Positions 16,147 to 23,894 of a DNA stretch of 47,601 nucleotides are shown here, in pieces (within the stretch, counting starts at the first letter, position 1; every line of letters starts with the position of its first letter). Under the pieces are notes generated by a model. The model was not told the origin of the DNA. It did no database searches and was given only the letters and a program-made list of their open reading frames with translations. Source of the stretch: Paludibacteraceae bacterium (lineage in GTDB: Bacteria; Bacteroidota; Bacteroidia; Bacteroidales; Paludibacteraceae); NCBI GenBank assembly GCA_024400115.1, contig JAKSNF010000017.1:1-47601 (forward strand), written 5' to 3'. Made by a program: the position numbers and the translations under genes.

Positions 16147-18327
16147 GTTTTGTTTGTTTTTAAGAAATATGTGGAATATTGTTCCTTTAGTACTTGTTTC
16201 AAATGTTATTTTTCCTTCGCACCCTTCCACTATGTTCTTGGAGATAGCTAATCCCAATCCTGAACCGGCAGACTTGGTAGTGAAGTTAGGGGTAAATATC
16301 TTATCTTGAATCTCTGCTGCTATCCCGGGTCCGTTGTCCGAGATAGAGATTTCCACCCATTTCTCTTTTGTTTGGAGTTGGACGATGACATCGCCATTGG
16401 GGTTCTCCTCCATAGCTTGGATAGCATTCTTGATGATATTGGTGAACACCTCAGCTATCTGTTCCTCATCGGCAAGGGCAGTCACACCAACATCGGGACC
16501 GATATAACGCACCAGAATTTGTCCGTTGGAGAACATTGCAATGACTCCGGACAGCTTAGCTGCCACATCCACCTCAGAGGCTTTCACTTCCGGCATCTTA
16601 GCAAAAGTAGAGAAGGACTGAGCAATATGGCTGAGGTTATCAATCTGTTGGATAAGCATAGAGGTTGATTTATCGAAATAGTCGTTAAAACGCTCAGTGC
16701 CACGCGTCCGCTGGAGTTGTTGAATGGTTAACTTCATGGGTGTAAGCGGATTATTGATCTCGTGCGCCACTTGTCGTGCCATCGTTCGCCAAGCCCCTTC
16801 ACGTTCCGATCGCGCTAATCGACGGGCAGAAGACTCCAATTCGTCCACCAACTCATTGTAACGCGTAACGAGTTCTCCTAATTCATCGTGCCGGTTATAT
16901 TGGATATGGTTATCCTCTTTCCCAAGACGATAATGATGCATTTTCTCCGCCATACGGCTCAACGACTTGGTGATGGACCGAGTAGCAAATAGCGAGACGA
17001 TTAATGCTAAGATAAGAACAATGAGGTACGCAGGCAATAGGCGGGAAAGGTAATTATCAATCTCAACAACCATTGCATCGTGCGATATAAAGGACGGGAC
17101 AGAGATAAAACCGATAGGTACATAGTTACCATTATAGAAGGGGACATAACCCACTAAGTACTGAAGTGAACCGATATGCTCTTGCGCCGTGACAACAGGT
17201 TTACCCGAGAAGAAAGGTTCGGGCGGGACGTGTCGGCTAAGAATGCCTCGGTCAAACAAGATGGGAGTAGAAGTTCCCAACAAGGAACCATTTAAGTCAT
17301 ATACGTTGATGTCCGTTTCGTAAGCATAACTGAGGTCTTTGAGGTCGATATTCAGACCGCTGGCATTGGCCGGCGTCAAACTCACATTCCAGAAATATAT
17401 GTTTTGAAGGGCAGCTTGTACGTATTTGCATTTTTGTAAGATGGCAACTTGCTGCCGCTCTTGGTTTGTACGACGAACATAACGAATAGACATCCAGAAG
17501 ATATAAACAAAACTGATCAGAATAAGCGTAACAATGAGGTATTGTAACTTCGTTGCCAAGCGCATATTACGGAATCCGCGAGCCTTTACTAAACCCACTA
17601 TTCCAACAATAAGAATGATGATAAAAAGCGAAAGAGTAAGAATATAATAGGTTCTCATTCGAGTTCTATCAACCACCTTAGCATCCGGCATATTAGCTTG
17701 CACGAGAAGAGGCTGGAAACTGAAACTCTCGGATAGGAAATTGTTTAATTCAGCATCCTCTTTATCCATATGTTCCAGCTGTTGCAACGAACACAAGAAA
17801 GTACCGGAAGGAGAGTAAAGGGCATAGTCCTCCGAGTTTTGTGATTGATGTTCGGTATTCGGTGACACTCCGAGTTCCCATGCATCGCTGCCTTTGAAAG
17901 GAGCTATGAAAGCATTGTGAAAGTGGCGGTTGTAGAAGGGATAGTTATATTTGATTGGAACAATTGTCAAAATATGATAATCACCGGCTTGGGTCCACTT
18001 GCCAACGGTATAAGCATTACGGAACGGAACAAAACACCAGTCATTATCGGTCGTCACTTTGATTGACTCCGCTGTGAGCCAGTTATCTGACCAATAAACT
18101 ATGCGCGAACCATCCATGATGAAGAACTGAACCCCCTTTGAAGAGCGAGCCACAGAGCGGATAGAGTCGATACTACCCGAAGACATAGCCTGCTTAATAA
18201 GCTCGGTGCGAGTGTCGGCATAAGTAAGGCGACGATTAAGCTCTTTTTGTAATCGATGTACCTCAAAAGAGGGAGTGCAAGAGGTTAGGAAGAGCAGAAA
18301 AAACAATATTATATTATTTTTTTTCAT
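16144..18327 (-). CDS. Membrane sensor histidine kinase, NtrY-like architecture
   Basis: Protein of 727 residues starting at ATG 18327 (MKKNNIILFFLLFLTSCTP), which gives a signal sequence with lipobox-like FLTSC. An extracytoplasmic region is followed by a helix (LSLFIIILIVGIVGLV), a second helix (IVTLILISFVYIFWMSI), another sensory segment and a third helix (YLIVLILALIVSLFATRSI). A HAMP-like linker, the H-box VAHEINNPLTPMKLTIQQLQ and an ATPase domain follow (NIIKNAIQAM, DNGPGIA, GSGLGLAIS). No response regulator is adjacent, so its partner is unknown. Its place upstream of gdhA-kbl-tdh suggests nitrogen or amino-acid sensing, as inference only. Confidence 0.88.
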   Translation of the reverse strand: MKKNNIILFFLLFLTSCTPSFEVHRLQKELNRRLTYADTRTELIKQAMSSGSIDSIRSVARSSKGVQFFIMDGSRIVYWSDNWLTAESIKVTTDNDWCFVPFRNAYTVGKWTQAGDYHILTIVPIKYNYPFYNRHFHNAFIAPFKGSDAWELGVSPNTEHQSQNSEDYALYSPSGTFLCSLQQLEHMDKEDAELNNFLSESFSFQPLLVQANMPDAKVVDRTRMRTYYILTLSLFIIILIVGIVGLVKARGFRNMRLATKLQYLIVTLILISFVYIFWMSIRYVRRTNQERQQVAILQKCKYVQAALQNIYFWNVSLTPANASGLNIDLKDLSYAYETDINVYDLNGSLLGTSTPILFDRGILSRHVPPEPFFSGKPVVTAQEHIGSLQYLVGYVPFYNGNYVPIGFISVPSFISHDAMVVEIDNYLSRLLPAYLIVLILALIVSLFATRSITKSLSRMAEKMHHYRLGKEDNHIQYNRHDELGELVTRYNELVDELESSARRLARSEREGAWRTMARQVAHEINNPLTPMKLTIQQLQRTRGTERFNDYFDKSTSMLIQQIDNLSHIAQSFSTFAKMPEVKASEVDVAAKLSGVIAMFSNGQILVRYIGPDVGVTALADEEQIAEVFTNIIKNAIQAMEENPNGDVIVQLQTKEKWVEISISDNGPGIAAEIQDKIFTPNFTTKSAGSGLGLAISKNIVEGCEGKITFETSTKGTIFHIFLKNKQN

Positions 18328-18333
18328 TTCCGC

Positions 18334-18367
18334 TTGCAAAGTTACAAAATTTTTCTTATCTTTGCAA
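18334..18367. promoter_or_regulatory. Fully overlapping divergent promoters
   Basis: Plus strand: TTG 18334-18336, 20 nt, TATCTTTG 18357-18364. Minus strand: TTG (complement 18365-18367), 20 nt, TAACTTTG (complement 18337-18344). The site is bounded by CTTGCAAAG and CTTTGCAAG, so each promoter's upstream box abuts the other's downstream box. Two polymerases could not bind together. The leftward start lies only about 4 nt before the kinase ATG. Confidence 0.75.
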
Positions 18368-18392
18368 GCGATTTTGAAAAATTTACACAAAA

Positions 18393-19091
18393 ATGGCTAC
18401 TTTTCCTATATTATCTGCAATTTTAACTTCGTTAATGCTCGGATTTTTGATGATTTTAGACCCTTGCACACTTTTTACCTCCATTGCCGCCATCGGATAC
18501 ATTGACCGCGAGATGCATAACCGTCGTCGTGTACTCATCACGGGTCTGATGTTCGTTTTGGGCAAGTTATTGACCTATGTGCTCGTTAGTATTCCGTTCA
18601 TCATGGGGTCGCACACCGATGGTATTCACCATTTCCTTAATCACTGGGGCGAACCGCTGTTGGCAGCCTTTATGATTATCTGCGGTATCTTGCTTTTCTT
18701 TAGTGGTCATCACCATCACGACCACGACCACGGTATGAGTAAGTGGTTGCAGACGGTGGATGATAAGAGCAGTTGGTTCTGGGCATTCATGTTAGGTATC
18801 TTCTTTGCCATCGCTTTCTGCCCGCATCGTCTGATGTACTTCTTTACGATGATTGAGATGTCGGTTAGTTTAGAGAGTGCTTGGACATGGTTTATGCCGG
18901 TTATTTTCGGTTTGGGCACCGGTCTGCCGATTATCATTATTGCATGGATTATCTGCTATAGTGCCATCACTACGGAGGTTCTAACGGCTAAGGTCAAACG
19001 CTTTGAGAAATGGTTCCGCTATATCTGCGCCGTCCTCTTCCTCGGTTTTGGTATCTACCTTGCTCTTGAAAACCTATTGGAACACATATAA
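18393..19091 (+). CDS. CcdA/DsbD-type membrane protein (ArsG-like permease)
   Basis: Protein of 232 residues with about six transmembrane helices and a His/Asp-rich loop (HHHHDHDHG, about residue 108 on). The conserved pairs LDPCTLFTSIAAIGY in helix 1 and FAIAFCPHRLMYFF in helix 4 are the two Cys-Pro motifs of the CcdA/DsbD family. Relatives of this form are annotated as ArsG-family organoarsenical permeases or cytochrome-biogenesis proteins; transport of reductant or of a metal or arsenic compound are both possible. No arsenic genes are nearby. It has its own promoter at 18334-18364. Confidence 0.8.
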   Translation: MATFPILSAILTSLMLGFLMILDPCTLFTSIAAIGYIDREMHNRRRVLITGLMFVLGKLLTYVLVSIPFIMGSHTDGIHHFLNHWGEPLLAAFMIICGILLFFSGHHHHDHDHGMSKWLQTVDDKSSWFWAFMLGIFFAIAFCPHRLMYFFTMIEMSVSLESAWTWFMPVIFGLGTGLPIIIIAWIICYSAITTEVLTAKVKRFEKWFRYICAVLFLGFGIYLALENLLEHI

Positions 19092-19155
19092 ACTCTAAAC
19101 TATGCAACTAGACGGCTACTTTAAACTCTACACTCTAAACTCTAAACTCTAAATT
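19092..19155. repeat. Heptamer array with 14-bp core before trmN6
   Basis: The gap is composed of ACTCTAAA/ACTCTACA-type words on both sides of AACTAGACGGCTAC (19106-19119), the reverse complement of the core at 586-599. Confidence 0.9.
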
Positions 19156-19980
19156 ATGTTCCACTTTAAGCAATTCGACGTTGAAGATAATGCCTGCTCC
19201 ATGAAGGTGGGCACGGACGGCGTCTTGCTTGGCGGTTGGGCAGAGCCACTCAACTCTAAACTTATAAACGAGACGGCTTCTCTAAACTCTAAACTCTCCA
19301 CTCTACACTTTTTAGACATCGGTACGGGTAGCGGACTGATTGCACTGATGTTAGCGCAGCGTTTTCCTAAGGCACATATCTTGGGCATTGACATTGACGA
19401 GGCAAGTGCTCGCCAAGCGGCAGAGAACTTCGCCGCCAGTCCGTGGGCAGACCGCCTCGAAGCCAAACATATCTCAATACAAGAACTTGCAACTCTAAAC
19501 TACCGCCCGCAGGGCGAAACTACTCTACACTCTAAACTCTCCACTCTACACTTTCAATTAATAGTGAGCAATCCCCCCTATTTTCGGGATGCGCTCAAGT
19601 GTCCGGAAGCCGGTCGCAAGCAGGCTCGGCACACGGATAGTTTGAGTTACGATGAACTGATGCGTTGTGCTGCACAGTTATTAGCTCCAGATGGGGTGTT
19701 GGCACTCATCTTACCGGCAGAGGCGGAAAGTGATATACTGACTCTTGCCGCAGCCAATGGGTTACGTCCTCTCCGCATAACGCGTGTTCACACCACCCCC
19801 ACCAAACCGGCAAAAAGGATACTGATAGACTTTACAACTCTAAACTACCGCCCACAGGGCGCAACTACTCTACACTCTAAACTCTCCACTCTCAACTTTC
19901 AATGCAATGACACTACTCTTGACGCTCTTAACGAGCCTCTTTTACGTGATTTCTACCAACACGATTTCCGAAACCGATAG
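19156..19980 (+). CDS. trmN6: tRNA1(Val) (adenine(37)-N6)-methyltransferase
   Basis: SAM-dependent N6-adenine methyltransferase (YfiC family). Motif I is LDIGTGSGLIALMLAQRFP, the catalytic motif is IVSNPPYF, and the start KQFDVEDNACSMKVGTDGVL is typical. At 274 residues it exceeds the roughly 235-240 usual for Bacteroidetes. The excess is three read-through heptamer arrays (about residues 32-52, 112-134 and 228-250), placed before motif I, just before NPPYF and near the C-terminus. The last conserved block, LNEPLLRDFYQHDF, overlaps the next gene by 74 nt. Conserved motifs are intact, so the protein is probably functional. Confidence 0.88.
   Translation: MFHFKQFDVEDNACSMKVGTDGVLLGGWAEPLNSKLINETASLNSKLSTLHFLDIGTGSGLIALMLAQRFPKAHILGIDIDEASARQAAENFAASPWADRLEAKHISIQELATLNYRPQGETTLHSKLSTLHFQLIVSNPPYFRDALKCPEAGRKQARHTDSLSYDELMRCAAQLLAPDGVLALILPAEAESDILTLAAANGLRPLRITRVHTTPTKPAKRILIDFTTLNYRPQGATTLHSKLSTLNFQCNDTTLDALNEPLLRDFYQHDFRNR
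19250..19310. repeat. First heptamer array inside trmN6
   Basis: CTCTAAA- and CTCTACA-type words encode LNSKLINETASLNSKLSTLH immediately before motif I. They replace the short loop normally found there. Confidence 0.88.
19489..19558. repeat. Second heptamer array inside trmN6, with hairpin core
   Basis: Two arms of ACTCTAAA/ACTCTACA words flank the perfect hairpin CGCCCGCAGGGCG. It encodes TLNYRPQGETTLHSKLSTLH directly before the catalytic NPPYF block. Confidence 0.9.
19837..19900. repeat. Third heptamer array inside trmN6, with hairpin core
   Basis: Almost a copy of the array at 19489, with hairpin core CGCCCACAGGGCG. It encodes [20 protein letters not shown]. It ends 7 nt before the start codon of the DUF3089 gene. 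Confidence 0.9.
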
Positions 19981-20716
19981 TCTCGGAAACGAAGTGTATA
20001 ATGCCGCTCTCACTCCTACTGAGTGCGAGGCGTTGCAGCGCGAGGCAGCTTATGTACAAAAGCAGTTAGGCGAGGCCATTGAGGTTACTGCCCCACTCTA
20101 TCATCAGTTTACGATGAACGCTATTCTGCTGCCACAGGATAGTTTCGAGATGGCATATGACGTTGCCAAAGAGGATGTGTTGCGGCAGTTTGATGCTTAT
20201 TTGGAGACCTTGGCACCAAACGAAGAGTTCTTTATTGCGGGTTTCAGTCAAGGAGCCATGCTCGTGCGCGATATCCTTAAACATATGCCGCGCAAAGCGT
20301 ACGCGCGCTGCGCAGGCGCATATATGATGGGTTATCGGTTGAGCAGAAAAGACCTTATGTCACCACGTATCCGTCCGGCAAGAAGTGCCACAAGGGGAAA
20401 GGTGGTGTCGTTTAATACGGTAACGAGTGCAGATAAGCAGTGGCCTTTTATCTCAGGAGGGGCAGTAACCTGTATCAATCCCATTAACTGGGTGACAGAT
20501 AGCACGCCGGCGGAGTTGGTTTTTCAGTCGGACACAATAACGGTAACCTTAGACCGCAAGGCGCATGTATTGGTAGCGGATGTAGAGGAAGAGAAGTATT
20601 ACAATGAGGCTTTTCGTCCGTGGTACGCCCCCGGTTGCTTGCACACGCAAGATTTGCTATTCTATCTGCCCTATATAAAGGAAAACATCTTACTAAGGGC
20701 TAATCTACATTTTTAG
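19907..20716 (+). CDS. DUF3089 family alpha/beta-hydrolase-like protein
   Basis: Protein of 269 residues with the family's serine-hydrolase elbow GFSQGA (S114), the segment AYMMGYRLSRKDL and NPINW. The N-terminus MTLLLTLLTSLFYVIST reads as a short signal or anchor sequence. FYVIST also matches a motif that in relatives lies after about 25-40 further residues, so the N-terminus may be truncated. It begins inside the trmN6 end, right after a heptamer array, and 74 nt are shared in two frames. Substrate unknown. Confidence 0.78.
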   Translation: MTLLLTLLTSLFYVISTNTISETDSLGNEVYNAALTPTECEALQREAAYVQKQLGEAIEVTAPLYHQFTMNAILLPQDSFEMAYDVAKEDVLRQFDAYLETLAPNEEFFIAGFSQGAMLVRDILKHMPRKAYARCAGAYMMGYRLSRKDLMSPRIRPARSATRGKVVSFNTVTSADKQWPFISGGAVTCINPINWVTDSTPAELVFQSDTITVTLDRKAHVLVADVEEEKYYNEAFRPWYAPGCLHTQDLLFYLPYIKENILLRANLHF

Positions 20717-20816
20717 TTGGCAATTTCTGGAGCAAGGTCTCTGACCCTGCTGTCCTATAGCATATAATTATTGAGTTTTATCTTGCTCATTTCATGTAGA
20801 GAAATATCTAAATTTG

Positions 20817-20888
20817 GGGATTCCATTGGTTTTCATAGTAAAAAATTTTGGGATTTCATTGGTTTTTATAATAAAAAATTTTGGGATT
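20817..20888. repeat. 33-bp tandem repeat, 2.2 copies
   Basis: GGGATTCCATTGG-type units begin at 20817, 20850 and 20883, each followed by TTTTCATAGTAAAAAATTTT or a close variant. The last unit is broken off just before the promoter of the DUF4143 ATPase gene. Confidence 0.9.
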
Positions 20889-20899
20889 CCTATCAAAAA

Positions 20900-20931
20900 T
20901 TTGCATATATCATTTATTTTTAGTACCTTTG
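20900..20931 (+). promoter_or_regulatory. Promoter of the DUF4143 ATPase gene
   Basis: TTTG 20900-20903, a 20-nt spacer starting CATATATC, and TACCTTTG 20924-20931. The start codon is at 20963. Confidence 0.78.
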
Positions 20932-20962
20932 CAGCGTTTTTACAATATTAATCATTACTGCT

Positions 20963-22309
20963 ATGGATTCAACTATTATTTTTCGGCGGAAATTGTACGA
21001 GCAAATGCTCAAGTGGAAACAAACAAAAGATGGCACTACAGCTCTGTTAATCAAGGGTGCCCGTCGCGTAGGGAAATCAACTTTGGCAGAAGAATTTGCT
21101 CGAAAAGAATATAAATCATATATACTGATAGATTTTGCTGATGCCAAGCCGGAGTTAATGGAGGCAATTAAACATATTGCAGACCGAGATTATTTTTTTA
21201 CACAGTTGCAATATCTCTACAAAGTAAATCTGCATGAACGACATTCTGTAATCATATTTGATGAGATACAACGTTGTCCTCAAGCTCGACAAGCAATAAA
21301 ATACCTCGTCAAAGACCATCGCTATGATTATATTGAGACAGGTTCTTTGCTTTCCATCCGAAAAAATGTCCAGAATATCGTTATTCCTAGTGAGGAGACT
21401 CGTTTAACTATGTATCCGATGGATTACGAAGAATTCTTATGGGCTATGCAAGATTCCGTAACCATTCCATTATTACACCAATCATTTAATAGTAGTCGTT
21501 CTATCGGTGATGGTGTCGTACGTGACTTATTACGCAAATTCCGGCTATATATGTTAGTGGGAGGAATGCCACAAGCAGTTTGCACGTATTTATCCACTCA
21601 AAACTTAGCGGATGTAGATGCCGTCAAGCGCGAAATCATTGAGTTATATATGGATGATTTTCACAAAATAGACCCAAGTGGTAAAATCTCCAAACTTTTC
21701 CAAGCTATTCCATCTCAATTAACAGGTAATGCTTCGCGTTACAAAAAGACGGCCGTTATAGGAACCACCATAGAAGAAAATGCATTTGCCGAACTGCTCC
21801 ATGATTTAGAGGACAGCTTAACTGTAAATATCGCGCACCATGCCGATGACCCGAATGTAGGCTTAGCTATGCATGCAGATTATAGACAATATAAAATATA
21901 CTTATCAGATACCGGTCTATTCACTACATTAGCATTTTGGGACAAAAACTGTGTTGATAATATTATCTATCAAAAACTATTGTCGGATAAATTGTCCGCC
22001 GATTTGGGTTACGTGTATGAGAATATGGTTGCACAAATGTTAGTCGCATCGGGGCATAAACTATTCTATCACACATGGCCAGTCCCCAATAGCAATCACA
22101 ACTATGAGGTTGATTTCTTACTTTCTCAAGGAAGCAAAATCTGTCCTATTGAGGTCAAATCATCCGGATACAAGACACATGCTTCGTTGGATGCCTTCTG
22201 CAAGAAATTCTCTTTCAGAATAGGGAATCGTTATTTAATTTATACCAAAGATTTACATCATGAGCAAGAGATGACCTATCTGCCTGTTTTCATGACGTCA
22301 TTCCTATAG
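20963..22309 (+). CDS. AAA+ ATPase with DUF4143 domain
   Basis: Protein of 448 residues. Walker A is GARRVGKST (residues 32-40) and Walker B is VIIFDEIQRCP. The sensor-like segment ETGSLLSI follows, then the DUF4143 C-terminal part ending in EVDFLLSQGSKICPIEVKSS, a PD-(D/E)XK-like nuclease motif. Such proteins are frequent, patchily distributed accessory genes in Bacteroidales; their role is unknown, and defence or toxin-like functions have been proposed. It is AT-rich compared with the preceding genes, stands alone with its own promoter, and starts the accessory segment. Confidence 0.88.
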   Translation: MDSTIIFRRKLYEQMLKWKQTKDGTTALLIKGARRVGKSTLAEEFARKEYKSYILIDFADAKPELMEAIKHIADRDYFFTQLQYLYKVNLHERHSVIIFDEIQRCPQARQAIKYLVKDHRYDYIETGSLLSIRKNVQNIVIPSEETRLTMYPMDYEEFLWAMQDSVTIPLLHQSFNSSRSIGDGVVRDLLRKFRLYMLVGGMPQAVCTYLSTQNLADVDAVKREIIELYMDDFHKIDPSGKISKLFQAIPSQLTGNASRYKKTAVIGTTIEENAFAELLHDLEDSLTVNIAHHADDPNVGLAMHADYRQYKIYLSDTGLFTTLAFWDKNCVDNIIYQKLLSDKLSADLGYVYENMVAQMLVASGHKLFYHTWPVPNSNHNYEVDFLLSQGSKICPIEVKSSGYKTHASLDAFCKKFSFRIGNRYLIYTKDLHHEQEMTYLPVFMTSFL

Positions 22310-22409
22310 ATATTTCACTAGTTAGTGGTAAGTTTACAGACACACGACAAGCAGTGCTTAGTCAATGTTTAGCCAAGGCTACGCAAATCCCACGGCTGTC
22401 CTATGATGC

Positions 22410-22454
22410 TACGGGGATGGTACGGGAGTGGTACGGGAACAGATACGGTGAAGG
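22410..22454. repeat. TACGGG 11-nt repeat
   Basis: Four units beginning TACGGG or TACGGT (at 22410, 22421, 22432 and 22444), with a period of 11 nt and one 12-nt step. Confidence 0.85.
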
Positions 22455-22497
22455 TAGTGCAGAAATCCGCAAACCCTCACAAATCCGCAGTCTATAT

Positions 22498-22581
22498 TCG
22501 AGTTGATATTTGATTATAAATCAGCAAGTTACAGTTTTGCTCCGAATTTTCACGGACAGAAATAGGTTGTTCGCGAGAGTA
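22498..22581. repeat. Dispersed repeat, copy 1
   Basis: From TATAAATCAGCAAGTTACA through GAATTTTCACGGACAGAA to GGTTGTTCGCGA this copy matches 47281-47347 with a few substitutions. A looser match starts at TCGAG upstream. Both copies have the same orientation. Neither lies in a gene. Confidence 0.88.
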
Positions 22582-22665
22582 TCAAACCGCCAATTCCGCC
22601 AATGAGAATTGAAGAAGCAGTCATCGCAACCAAGAGGTTTATTTCTTGGAATATAGTATTTATTA

Positions 22666-23892
22666 TTATTTATACGATAAATTAATAGCCTCTTTCATAT
22701 TATCTTCAATAGAGCTATAATTCCAGCTTCCATATCGACCGATGGAAGATACATTGTAGGCTGCTAATATATCTTTATATTTTGAGACCTCCTGTATTCC
22801 TTTTTGACTCACATGTACGTAAGCCGGATTCATTACGACCGAATGGTAGGACACCAGGTTTTGATTGGTTAAGATACCTGCCTCTCGCAAACCATTAAGT
22901 GTCTGTTGAAGCATTGCCTTCTCGTCTACAACCGCATCATGCTGATAACCTATCTCTACATATAGAGACATTCGGTCACTTGGAATAATATTGCTATAAA
23001 AACCGACACGATAGAAGCAATATTTTTTTTCTGGGAAATAGATCCAATGGTTCTGCTTGTCCGGTCCTAATCCATCAAAACCAAGATTGAAGACTAACAC
23101 CTTATTCCAAGATAAAGCAGTTGTATCTACGTTTATTCCGCACAATGGCAATAAATTAATCAGCGGAATAGTAGAAATCAAATGGTCATATTTGATTTCG
23201 CGTTTAATAGTTGTTACTTTCTGCTGCTGCAAATCAATGTGAGTGACTCGTTCTTGCAAAGAAATATTCTCGATAGGAATATCTCGCTCTAACGCTTTCA
23301 CATATTGGATCGCGCCTCCTCTATGATAAAGGAAACTCCCATTATAGGAACTATTCTCTGCCTTCCGGAAGTTACGAATAATATCTTCTTTGTCGGCATA
23401 AGGGAAGAAACGCCCCATAGCATCGGCGTCCAACATGTTCAAGTCGGTAGCATAGAGTTTCTCGTTATAAGGTATGAGAAACTTTTCCGCTATTGACTTT
23501 CCAAATTTGGTATAAAGCATCTCCTTAAATGTTGTAGGTGTAATGCTGTTTGCCTCAAATAAATCCACTAAACAATCTATAAACTCTTGTTGTTCGAGTT
23601 GGTGGATATTCTTTTGGAAAGGAAAGTCAATCAAACGGTCTTTATACCTAATCTGAGTATGTTTCTCCACTTCTACCAACCCTGACTTATCCAATCTTTC
23701 GCTGATAAATTGTGCAATTTCCGGATTCTGAAAGTGGAAAAAGTGTCCAGAGTAGTCCCATACAAAGCCGTCTTGACAGATGGTGTTGCATAGTCCTCCT
23801 GTATGATCATCCGCTTCGAGAATGAGATAGGGGTTCTTTGTGAAGTTTGCGTATGTCAGTCCGGTCACTCCGGCACCGATGATGATATCCAT
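22666..23892 (-). CDS. FAD-dependent oxidoreductase, UDP-galactopyranose-mutase-like
   Basis: Protein of 408 residues with an N-terminal dinucleotide-binding fold (IIIGAGVTGLTYANF, GxGxxG at residues 6-11) and the flavin-family block DDHTGGLCNTI, then WDYSGHFFHF. This group is often annotated as amine oxidase, protoporphyrinogen-oxidase-like or UDP-galactopyranose mutase. The neighbouring glycosyltransferase favours a nucleotide-sugar or glycan role, as inference. It is co-directional with that gene, with a 2-nt gap. AT-rich, probably acquired. Confidence 0.75.
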   Translation of the reverse strand: MDIIIGAGVTGLTYANFTKNPYLILEADDHTGGLCNTICQDGFVWDYSGHFFHFQNPEIAQFISERLDKSGLVEVEKHTQIRYKDRLIDFPFQKNIHQLEQQEFIDCLVDLFEANSITPTTFKEMLYTKFGKSIAEKFLIPYNEKLYATDLNMLDADAMGRFFPYADKEDIIRNFRKAENSSYNGSFLYHRGGAIQYVKALERDIPIENISLQERVTHIDLQQQKVTTIKREIKYDHLISTIPLINLLPLCGINVDTTALSWNKVLVFNLGFDGLGPDKQNHWIYFPEKKYCFYRVGFYSNIIPSDRMSLYVEIGYQHDAVVDEKAMLQQTLNGLREAGILTNQNLVSYHSVVMNPAYVHVSQKGIQEVSKYKDILAAYNVSSIGRYGSWNYSSIEDNMKEAINLSYK

Positions 23893-23894
23893 AA

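Larger units (their letters stand above)
22310..22665. other. Gene-free gap with repeats
   Basis: No reading frame or RNA is recognised. The gap holds an 11-nt repeat (22410-22454) and one copy of a dispersed repeat of about 84 bp (22498-22581). It separates the ATPase gene from the end of the leftward sugar genes. Confidence 0.6.
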
